From Damh-18 sp036275695 (GTDB taxonomy: Bacteria; Patescibacteriota; Minisyncoccia; Phycocordibacterales; UBA918), in contig DASUDI010000001.1 in assembly GCA_036275695.1 (NCBI GenBank), positions 1-12,377 on the forward strand: DNA of 12,377 nt. The letters run 5' to 3'. Positions 5,388 through 10,768 of this stretch are shown here, one piece after another. Positions within the stretch are counted from its first letter, which is position 1, and each line of letters opens with the position of its first letter. Below the pieces are notes generated by a model. The model searched no databases. It was given only the letters and a program-made list of their open reading frames with translations, and had not been told where the DNA came from. The translations under genes and the position numbers were made by a program.

Positions 5388-5975
5388 TTATCTAGATTGT
5401 GTATCTGATGTAATGACTTCACTGAACTGAACCTCAATTTCGCGTGCATCATCGTGTTCGGGTAGTCCTGAAGGATTGTCTTTTCTGAGTATTATTGCAC
5501 CGCGCGCGTAGGGAGTGTTTGAAGCAATGGTATATGAAATGGTCGCAGAAAATGGCACAAAATCCTCAGTCATCCAATCTCCTTTTGCCGTAGCAATCCC
5601 CTCTCCTATGATCAGCCCATCCCAATTTACGATAGAAATAGGAAAACTTGCTTCAAAGAACCACGGCCCACGCGCCTTGCCCGTAATAGTAACTGGTGAA
5701 GTAATGATGCTACCTGTCTGAGGCGTGTCAATGACGATGAGAGGGTCCAGTGTTTCTGATGTGGTTGCATTATCAGGACAAGGTGCAAACTCACAGTGTG
5801 GCCCTACTCGCCCCACCGCGCTTCCGTCAGGACATATTTTTGCGTCCATGGTGCAGGCAATGTCTGTGTTGTCGCGGCGATTGTCGTAGCGAAATAATGG
5901 TTGATGCTCGGTATAGATGAGAGATATGGCAATGATTGCGAGGAGGATAAGGAGTATATTTCGTACAGAACGCAT
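5388..5975 (-). CDS. Membrane-anchored four-Cys plus Gmad2 domain protein
   Basis: Product of 195 residues. Residues 6-22 (NILLILLAIIAISLIYT) form an N-terminal anchor or signal. The four-Cys module follows directly (C41, C48, C61, C66). A Gmad2 domain occupies about 79-185 and is recognised by TPQTGSIITSPVTITGKARG, WFFEASFPISIV, GEGIATAKGDWMTEDFVPF and the closing KDNPSGLPEHDD. Gmad2 is an immunoglobulin-like fold also known from spore germination GerM proteins, where it is extracytoplasmic; here it implies a surface protein, not sporulation. The gene starts 8 nt after the stop of the small membrane protein gene and has no promoter or Shine-Dalgarno of its own, so the two form an operon. A second gene with the same Cys module follows 17 nt downstream. 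The Gmad2 call is firm; the biological role is unknown. Confidence 0.88.
   Translation of the reverse strand: MRSVRNILLILLAIIAISLIYTEHQPLFRYDNRRDNTDIACTMDAKICPDGSAVGRVGPHCEFAPCPDNATTSETLDPLIVIDTPQTGSIITSPVTITGKARGPWFFEASFPISIVNWDGLIIGEGIATAKGDWMTEDFVPFSATISYTIASNTPYARGAIILRKDNPSGLPEHDDAREIEVQFSEVITSDTQSR
5776..5856 (-). repeat. Four-Cys module repeat, copy B
   Basis: Partner of 5021-5101 (79/81 identical, same orientation, 755 bp apart). It encodes the identical 27-residue module, here placed between the membrane anchor and the Gmad2 domain. Confidence 0.9.
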
Positions 5976-5983
5976 AGTGAAAT

Positions 5984-6220
5984 TTATGACATTGTTTCAA
6001 CAGGTGCGTGTTCTAATGCTGGCTTTCGCGCAAAAAAACGTTTGACCCGTGCGCCATCAATGAGGCGAACACCGAGGAATTCAAGGCCAACAAAAAATAG
6101 AATGCCACCTGGGGTAAATGGTGTAACAAGTGTTACAAAGCCAAATATTACAAAAAATACACCAATACATTTGCGTGTTTTAGGGCGAAGATGTGTGTAG
6201 TTTCGTATTTTATCTACCAT
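5984..6220 (-). CDS. Small integral membrane protein, PGPGW-like
   Basis: Product of 78 residues with a basic N-terminus (KIRNYTHLRPKTRK), two hydrophobic segments (about 18-35 and 38-53) joined by a TPFTPGG turn, then a basic cytoplasmic-type tail (RVKRFFARKP). The arrangement (hydrophobic segment, short Pro-Gly turn, FFVGLEFLGVRL) resembles the PGPGW family of small transmembrane proteins, whose function is unknown. It is the first gene of a unit with the Gmad2 gene, which begins 8 nt after its stop. ATG 6220 fits the promoter TATAAT at 6241-6236, giving a leader of about 9 nt. There is no Shine-Dalgarno. Confidence 0.75.
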   Translation of the reverse strand: MVDKIRNYTHLRPKTRKCIGVFFVIFGFVTLVTPFTPGGILFFVGLEFLGVRLIDGARVKRFFARKPALEHAPVETMS

Positions 6221-6235
6221 ATTACTTGTGACGGT

Positions 6236-6264
6236 ATTATAGGTATATTTCTTACAAATGCAAA
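6236..6264 (-). promoter_or_regulatory. Promoter of the small membrane protein operon
   Basis: TTTGCA (6264-6259), 17-nt spacer, TATAAT (6241-6236), the best conventional -10 in the window. RNA start near 6230, about 9 nt before ATG 6220. The -35 overlaps the end of the preceding terminator stem. Confidence 0.7.
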
Positions 6265-6295
6265 GCCTCGACCATCTTCGATGGTCGAGGCTTTT
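6262..6295. terminator. Terminator after the SurA_N-like gene
   Basis: Perfect 14-bp stem AAAGCCTCGACCAT / ATGGTCGAGGCTTT (6262-6275 and 6281-6294) with loop CTTCG. It lies 19 nt after the stop of the minus-strand gene ending at 6314. The short T tracts are part of the stem, so it is nearly symmetrical. Confidence 0.8.
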
Positions 6296-6313
6296 GATAC
6301 GTGCCTGCTAGTG

Positions 6314-7099
6314 CTATATGTTCTTTTTAATTGATGCCTCGCTTCTCATTTTTTCAAGTATGCCTGTAATTAATTCTTGTTGCTTTTGGTTACGAATTTG
6401 TGCCTCAACTTGTGGCTTGATTTCTTCAAGTGGAGGAAGGTCTTCCTTGGGGTAGGCCGAGAGGAATTCAGTTATTTCTTCATCTGAAACGGTAATATTT
6501 TCAATGTCAGTGACCTTTGCAAAATACGCATCAATGATTACACGTTCTCGAATATTCTTCATGAGTTCGTCGTGAGTAAGTTGCGCCTCTTCAAGAAGTT
6601 TCTTAAATTCCTCTTCCCCGCCAACCTGCGCCACCAATTCGTCGTATTTTGCCTTAACTTCTTCTTCAGTTGCGGCTAGCCCCTCCTTTTCTGCTGCGCT
6701 CATAAGGATAATGTTGTCAATAAGTATTTGCAGTGACTCATCCTGAATTTTTTGTTGAATGGTTGCGTCTGAGATGTCGACTCCTTGTTGTGTAGCGGCT
6801 TGTTGCATGCGCGCGATATTTTCGTCAAGTGCAACTTTGTATATTTTTTCACCATTTACAATTGCCACAACGCCACCATCTTTATATTTTGAGTCATAGA
6901 GGTAGTAGCCCGCTCCACCGATGAGTATGAGCGCAACAACAACCGCCGTAAGTAGTTGTTTATTTTTGTACCACGCGACTTTCGCTACAGGAATTTCAAC
7001 AGAGGGTTGTGATGGAGCCGTTTCAATAGGGGTAGTTACTGATTCGGTTGTTGAAGATTCTGCGGGTGTTGTGTTTTGTCCGGTATTTTGTTCTTCCAT
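6314..7099 (-). CDS. Membrane-anchored SurA_N-like chaperone
   Basis: Product of 261 residues. Residues 1-40 are a Thr/Ser/Pro/Glu-rich disordered tail, followed by WYKNK and a single membrane helix at 49-67 (LLTAVVVALILIGGAGYYL). The outer part starts with VVAIVNGEKIYK (77-88), the typical entry of SurA/PrsA/trigger-type N-domains, followed by long amphipathic helices to about 195 (ILIDNIILMSAAEKEG) and the closing helix EIKPQVEAQIRNQKQQELI (226-244). No parvulin peptidyl-prolyl isomerase domain is present, so it is likely a holdase-type chaperone for exported proteins, not an isomerase. The N-in, C-out topology is inferred. A CATAAT (7110-7105) five nt before the ATG suggests near-leaderless transcription. 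There is no Shine-Dalgarno. Confidence 0.85.
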   Translation of the reverse strand: MEEQNTGQNTTPAESSTTESVTTPIETAPSQPSVEIPVAKVAWYKNKQLLTAVVVALILIGGAGYYLYDSKYKDGGVVAIVNGEKIYKVALDENIARMQQAATQQGVDISDATIQQKIQDESLQILIDNIILMSAAEKEGLAATEEEVKAKYDELVAQVGGEEEFKKLLEEAQLTHDELMKNIRERVIIDAYFAKVTDIENITVSDEEITEFLSAYPKEDLPPLEEIKPQVEAQIRNQKQQELITGILEKMRSEASIKKNI

Positions 7100-7179
7100 A
7101 TAATATTATGTATGATAATTGCTACAAATAAATTGTACTCTAGCGTACCATGCTACGGTTAAGTGCGGAAGTGGAGAAT

Positions 7180-7216
7180 GCGGAATGTTCCTGTCCTTTG
7201 GAGACAAACATTCCGC
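7180..7216. terminator. Hairpin after the peroxiredoxin gene
   Basis: GCGGAATGTT (7180-7189) and AACATTCCGC (7207-7216) form a perfect 10-bp stem. The 17-nt loop holds a nested TGTC/GACA. It lies 7 nt after the peroxiredoxin stop codon. No T-tract follows on the minus strand. Confidence 0.6.
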
Positions 7217-7223
7217 TTACCCA

Positions 7224-7706
7224 CTATTTTGTAGCCTTGGTGAGTATTTTAAGGTCAGTAAGCACTTCGTCAGCGTGCGTTTCAGGCTTTACGTCGGTGT
7301 ATATTTTTGCAATTTTTCCTTCTGGATTTATGAGAAAAGAGGTGCGCACCGCGCCAAGATATGTCCGCCCCATCATCTTTTTCTCTTGCCACACCCCATA
7401 TGATTCAACTACTTTTTTGTCAGTGTCCGCGAGAAGTGTAAAGGGAAGATTAAATTTTTCCTCAAATTTTTTATGACTTTTTTCGGAATCAACGCTGATG
7501 CCATACACAAGGCATTTGAGGCGCTTAAATTTTGGAAATTCGTCACGAATGGCACACGCTTGTTTTGTACAGCCGGGAGTATTGTCTTTTGGGTAAAAAT
7601 AAATAAGTACCCAATTACCACGATCATTTTTAAGAGTGTGAGCCGTGCCATTTTGGTCTGTGAGTGTAAAGTTTGGTGCTAGTTTTCCAATTTTGAGTGT
7701 ACTCAT
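7224..7706 (-). CDS. bcp: Peroxiredoxin, Bcp/PrxQ type
   Basis: This thiol peroxidase reduces H2O2 and organic hydroperoxides in the cytoplasm, using thioredoxin-like donors. It has 160 residues, close to the 150-160 of the family. The active-site motif DNTPGCTKQACAIRD carries the peroxidatic C46 and C51. The C-x4-C spacing is the atypical 2-Cys (PrxQ) arrangement, with C51 as resolving Cys. T43 and R121 (GAVRTSFLI) complete the catalytic site. The start APNFTLTDQNG and the end of the fold (VRTSFLINPEGKIAKI) are intact. An extra Cys (C65) is present. The gene has its own -10 TATAAT (7728-7723), giving a leader of about 9 nt without a Shine-Dalgarno, and a hairpin just after the stop, so it is monocistronic. 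Confidence 0.96.
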   Translation of the reverse strand: MSTLKIGKLAPNFTLTDQNGTAHTLKNDRGNWVLIYFYPKDNTPGCTKQACAIRDEFPKFKRLKCLVYGISVDSEKSHKKFEEKFNLPFTLLADTDKKVVESYGVWQEKKMMGRTYLGAVRTSFLINPEGKIAKIYTDVKPETHADEVLTDLKILTKATK

Positions 7707-7722
7707 GGTGTGTGTATGTATG

Positions 7723-7728
7723 ATTATA
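7723..7728 (-). promoter_or_regulatory. -10 box of the peroxiredoxin gene
   Basis: TATAAT on the minus strand, 16 nt before ATG 7706. The upstream 30 nt are T/A-rich with repeated CTACTATAT-like words and no clear -35. Confidence 0.5.
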
Positions 7729-7774
7729 CCTTTATATAGTAGATATAGTAGCAGGTATAGGTAACGAGGAGAAG

Positions 7775-7801
7775 AGGGGGGCGACCAAAGGTCGCCCCCC
7801 T
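7775..7801. terminator. Terminator of the ABC-F gene, over its stop codon
   Basis: Perfect 12-bp stem AGGGGGGCGACC / GGTCGCCCCCCT with AAA loop on the plus strand. The stop codon TAG (7802-7800) is partly inside the stem. On the minus strand it is followed by TCTTCTCCTCGTT, only partly T-rich. It shares its core with the rpsO terminator. Confidence 0.75.
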
Positions 7802-9269
7802 ATTTCTTTTTTGTTAACCCCTTTTCTAAATCTAGGACCTCGTCAATGCGTATATGTGCAATAAACTCAGGTACATGTGATACAAGTATCATGGCGCCTC
7901 GGTAGTCATGAAGTGCTTGCGCGATAATGGGAATGTGTCTGAAATTAATGTGGTTAGTAGGCTCATCAAGTATGAGAAGTCCCGGCTTCATGAGGGTTAG
8001 TTGGGCAAAAGCGACGAGCCCTTTTTGACCTTCGGAGAGATTGCCAACTTTTGTTTTCATGACGTCACTATATAAGAGAAAACCTGCCGCGCAAGAACGC
8101 ATATCTTCCTCAATTTTCTTTTCCATGGCGCGCATAAGGGTGTCATACACAGTCAGATCAAAATCAAGTGTAGAAAAATCCTGTCGATAATAGCCAATCT
8201 TTACCTGTGGCGCGACTGTCTCACCGCGCGCATGACCCGAAGCAAGTGATTCGAGGAGTGTTGTCTTGCCAATACCATTGGGACCTACGAGTTGGAGGTG
8301 TGTGTTTTTGGTAAGGGTTACCTCGCAAGGAATGGTCACCACGGTATCGCGCTTCATAATGGAGTATGATGAGATAGTAAGTATTTTCGGCGGTAGGTTT
8401 TCGGGAACTGTTATGGTGAATGGGCGAATGGTTTTATCTTCTTTGCGGACACTGACCATGTGTTCCTCCATATCCTCAATCTTGTCACGCATGCGTTTCG
8501 CGAGGAGGCGCATGTTACCACCCTTGTGTGAGAAGTAGTTCGCCTTCTCCTTGTTTTCCTGTATTTCTTTCGCAGATTGAGCATTTTGACGATTTTCTTT
8601 CGCAATCTGCGCGCTAATTGCGCGCACGACATCATGGTAATTTCCATCGTGTTGATCTACGGTGTGGGTGTACACATTGAGGTAGAGCACTCCCTGCGTA
8701 AAAGCGTTTAGAAATTCCGCATCATGCGATATGACAAGTACTGTTTTATTATAGGATCTAAGAAATTCAGTGAGGTGGGTTATGCCCGCGGTATCGAGGT
8801 TGTTGGTAGGTTCATCGAGAAGGAGTACGTCGGGATTTTGTATGAGTGCCGATGCAAGGAGCAGGCGAGCTTGTTGTCCGCCAGAAAATGTTTGTATGAC
8901 CCTATCTTTTGATGCGCGGAGACCCACAATACCAAGCACCTCGTCTATTTTTGGGTCAATATCATATACCTTTTCAGAAAAACAGTGCTCAAAAAAAGCG
9001 CGTACCGTGAGTGTAAGTTCATTTCTGGGTATGACTTGGCGTGCGATTGCAATACTGGTACGGGGAAGTACATTAACGCTCCCTGCTTGTGGCTGGTATG
9101 TTCCCGTAATGAGGTTGAAGAGTGTGCTCTTCCCTGCCCCATTTTGACCCATGAGCGCAAGTTTTGCCCCTCGTCGCACAACAAAATTTGCCCCAATGAG
9201 AATGGGTTTATTGTGATTATATTCAAATGAAACATCACTGAAAGTGATAACTCCCGCTTGTCGTGACAT
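7800..9269 (-). CDS. ABC-F family ATPase
   Basis: A soluble protein of 489 residues with two ABC cassettes and no membrane segments. ABC-F proteins act on the ribosome, binding near the E site to modulate translation or protect against antibiotics. Cassette 1: Walker A GQNGAGKST (41-49), signature FSGGQ (128-132), Walker B LLLDEP with E153, H-loop SHD (181-183). A charged linker at about 215-290 is rich in Lys/Glu/Asn and matches the ABC-F interdomain P-site tRNA-interacting region. Cassette 2: Walker A GPNGIGKTT (329-337), signature LSEGQ (411-415), Walker B LLILDEP with E436, SHV (464-466). Cassette 2 is less canonical (LSEGQKGLVAFAQL; NHINF in place of the usual NHLD). It is shorter than EttA/Uup-type members, with no C-terminal extension. 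The subtype (translation factor or resistance) cannot be assigned. It is divergent from xth, with 70 bp between the starts. Confidence 0.93.
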   Translation of the reverse strand: MSRQAGVITFSDVSFEYNHNKPILIGANFVVRRGAKLALMGQNGAGKSTLFNLITGTYQPQAGSVNVLPRTSIAIARQVIPRNELTLTVRAFFEHCFSEKVYDIDPKIDEVLGIVGLRASKDRVIQTFSGGQQARLLLASALIQNPDVLLLDEPTNNLDTAGITHLTEFLRSYNKTVLVISHDAEFLNAFTQGVLYLNVYTHTVDQHDGNYHDVVRAISAQIAKENRQNAQSAKEIQENKEKANYFSHKGGNMRLLAKRMRDKIEDMEEHMVSVRKEDKTIRPFTITVPENLPPKILTISSYSIMKRDTVVTIPCEVTLTKNTHLQLVGPNGIGKTTLLESLASGHARGETVAPQVKIGYYRQDFSTLDFDLTVYDTLMRAMEKKIEEDMRSCAAGFLLYSDVMKTKVGNLSEGQKGLVAFAQLTLMKPGLLILDEPTNHINFRHIPIIAQALHDYRGAMILVSHVPEFIAHIRIDEVLDLEKGLTKKK

Positions 9270-9324
9270 GGTGACTTAGACTAGCGCATTTTGATTAAAT
9301 ATGCACGCGTGCCGAAAATACGCA

Positions 9325-9333
9325 TGCTATACT
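9325..9333 (+). promoter_or_regulatory. Extended -10 of xth (leaderless)
   Basis: TGCTATACT, hexamer 9328-9333, followed by six nt (CCTTGT) and ATG 9340. The RNA would start at the ATG. This decides the start: an in-frame ATG at 9301 lies upstream of the promoter. Confidence 0.7.
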
Positions 9334-9339
9334 CCTTGT

Positions 9340-10194
9340 ATGAAAATCTATTCGTGGAACGTTAATGGTATCCGCGCGGTACACAAAAAAGGTGATTTTA
9401 TGAAGTTTATTGAGCGCCATCAACCTGATATTCTGTGTTTACAGGAGACCAAGGCACACCAAGATCAGTCTGAAATAGACCTTCCAGAATACACAGAGTA
9501 CTGGTGCTCGGCTGAGAAAAAAGGATATTCAGGTACCGCTATTTTCACCAAAATACCGCCTATTCAAGTCATATGTGGGATTCCTGAGCACATCGCGCAA
9601 CAATATACACTCCATGATACATATGGAGATACTACCAAAGAGGGGCGGGTCATTGTGCTCGAATTTGAACAGGTATATGTTGTGAGTGTTTATACGCCAA
9701 ACGCAAAAGATGATCTCTCGCGAATACCCATGCGCACTCAATGGGACCCCGCATTTCTTGCATATATGGACATGCTCGCAAAGGTAAAGCCAGTCATATT
9801 TTGCGGTGATCTCAATGTCGCGCATACCGAGGATGACCTTGCGCGTCCAAAGGAAAACGTTGGCAAGAAGGGATTTACCGCTGAAGAGCGTGTGGGTGTA
9901 GATAACATCATTAAAACTAATTTTGTTGATAGCTTCAGGATGTTCACAAAGGGAAACGGCAATTACACGTGGTGGTCCCATTGGGGAGGTGCGCGTGAAC
10001 GCAATGTGGGGTGGAGAATTGATTATATTTTTGTATCTGCATCCATTGCGTCGTATATAACACGCGCGTACATCTTTGCAGATGTGTACGGCAGTGACCA
10101 CTGCCCTGTTTCCATTACAATATCGGATGAAATTTTTAGTGAAAAAACAATCACACAGAATACAGATATGTCAAGGCTCTGTGTAGAGTCTTGA
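9340..10194 (+). CDS. xth: Exonuclease III / AP endonuclease family 1
   Basis: A base-excision repair enzyme that cuts 5' of abasic sites and trims 3' ends of DNA. It has 284 residues with all family-1 motifs: WNVNGIRA with N7, LQETK with metal ligand E36, GYSGTAIF (62-69), YTPN with Y118, FCGDLNVAH with D157 and N159, WRIDYIF with D228, and SDHCPV with the D253-H254 pair. The start ATG 9340 gives the normal family N-terminus (MKIYSWNVNG), and the -10 box TGCTATACT lies just 6 nt upstream. An ATG at 9301 would add 13 residues (MHACRKYACYTPC) and lies before the promoter. The fold ends at about 260; the last 22 residues are an extension whose coding sequence runs into the terminator hairpin. 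It is divergent from the ABC-F gene, with no operon partners. Confidence 0.97.
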   Translation: MKIYSWNVNGIRAVHKKGDFMKFIERHQPDILCLQETKAHQDQSEIDLPEYTEYWCSAEKKGYSGTAIFTKIPPIQVICGIPEHIAQQYTLHDTYGDTTKEGRVIVLEFEQVYVVSVYTPNAKDDLSRIPMRTQWDPAFLAYMDMLAKVKPVIFCGDLNVAHTEDDLARPKENVGKKGFTAEERVGVDNIIKTNFVDSFRMFTKGNGNYTWWSHWGGARERNVGWRIDYIFVSASIASYITRAYIFADVYGSDHCPVSITISDEIFSEKTITQNTDMSRLCVES

Positions 10195-10208
10195 TATTTT
10201 GTATATTT
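10171..10208 (+). terminator. Terminator of xth, inside the end of its frame
   Basis: TCAAGGCTCT / AGAGTCTTGA with loop GTGT (10171-10194) is a 10-bp stem with one G-U pair, followed by TATTTTGTATATTT. The stop codon TGA (10192-10194) is the last part of the stem. Confidence 0.8.
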
Positions 10209-10226
10209 TAAGCCGTAAAATACCAT

Positions 10227-10268
10227 ACTCACACCATATGTCTTTTATAAAAGACATATGGTGTGAGT
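10227..10268. repeat. 42-bp perfect palindrome
   Basis: The arms 10227-10247 and 10248-10268 (21 nt each, ACTCACACCATATGTCTTTT followed by A, and its exact complement) have no spacer. It can form a cruciform or a long RNA hairpin. TTTT overlaps the right end (10268-10271), so it might be a second terminator after xth, but no terminator needs this perfection. Confidence 0.9.
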
Positions 10269-10289
10269 TTTCCACACATATCCACACTC

Positions 10290-10319
10290 ATGTCCTTTAC
10301 ACCTTTTTATAAAGGACAT
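10290..10319. terminator. Hairpin related to the 42-bp palindrome
   Basis: ATGTCCTTTA (10290-10299) and TAAAGGACAT (10310-10319) form a perfect 10-bp stem around a 10-nt loop. The stem resembles the inner part of the neighbouring palindrome (ATGTCTTTTA). The stop codon of the small minus-strand frame at 10307 lies in its loop. Terminator function is a guess. Confidence 0.5.
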
Positions 10320-10522
10320 ACTATATATGCAGGCCCAGAAAGGGCGAGCGGATAACCACAAGGTAATCCCTTAAAGTGTTCATTATAAAATTGAGTTAAT
10401 ACCTCCAAATAAAACTCTAGTACATCACTAGATGAGGATTGCATGAGCCACTTGGGTTCACAGCAGGAATCATCAAATCTTAATGAGTCAAAAATTGGAT
10501 TCGACATGACTATGTCATCCAC
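10307..10522 (-). CDS. Doubtful small hypothetical protein (71 aa)
   Basis: An open frame of 71 codons from ATG 10522 to TAA 10309-10307. I do not recognise it. The N-terminal half is acidic (FDSLRFDDSCCEPKW) and the C-terminal half is aromatic and hydrophobic (EFYLEVLTQFYNEHF, CGYPLALSGPAYIVCPL). There are four Cys and no signal peptide. In favour: it is the only long frame in a 574-base gap, its stop lies in a hairpin as for other genes here, and the amino-acid pattern looks protein-like. Against: no Shine-Dalgarno, no good -10 box upstream, and more TTA/CTA/AGA codons than neighbouring genes, which could mean foreign origin or a non-coding frame. Confidence 0.4.
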   Translation of the reverse strand: MDDIVMSNPIFDSLRFDDSCCEPKWLMQSSSSDVLEFYLEVLTQFYNEHFKGLPCGYPLALSGPAYIVCPL

Positions 10523-10561
10523 CGGAACAAAAGTTCCACAACAATGACTCAGACCACATAC

Positions 10562-10615
10562 AAAAGCCCGTAGGATCGGGAGCCGAACATTCGGCAGTCG
10601 ATCCCACGGGCTTTT
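10562..10615. terminator. Strong bidirectional terminator, downstream of cca
   Basis: AAAAGCCCGTAGGATCG (10562-10578) pairs with CGATCCCACGGGCTTTT (10599-10615). There is one mismatch on the plus strand, which becomes a G-U pair on the minus strand. A second hairpin GCCGA/TCGGC is nested inside. Both ends carry T tracts on the outgoing strand (TTTTATTATTTT on plus, TTTTGTATG on minus). The G-U pair suggests that the minus-strand RNA, from cca, is the selected form. Confidence 0.85.
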
Positions 10616-10768
10616 ATTATTTTGTAGTATTCACTTGTGTTTTTTTAATCATACACTTCACACACTCATGATTGTATTTCGTGACTGTTTCACAGCGTTA
10701 AGTCTATGAAACTGATGTACAAAACAGTTGTGGGTGTTGTGCGTACGAGGTGGGGGTGTGTTGTATGA
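10616..10768. other. Intergenic stretch without recognisable content
   Basis: Between the terminator and the cca stop I find only weak short stems (GTTTCA/TGAAAC, AACTG/CAGTT, AATCAT/ATGATT) and T- or GT-rich runs. No gene, RNA family or promoter can be supported. Confidence 0.5.

Noticed and set aside
9301..9339. Upstream ATG of xth at 9301
   Set aside because: It precedes the TGCTATACT promoter and adds residues absent from the family.
10192..10194. TGA recoding (Gracilibacteria/SR1-type code)
   Set aside because: TGA follows a complete exonuclease fold inside a terminator stem, and no in-frame TGA occurs within other conserved genes.
10271..10287. Tandem TCCACAC repeat as a CRISPR or satellite
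   Set aside because: Only two short units with a 3-nt spacer; no array.
10307..10615. A structured RNA such as tmRNA, RNase P RNA or SRP RNA in the gap
   Set aside because: None of the conserved motifs of these RNAs is visible on either strand; only separate hairpins are present.
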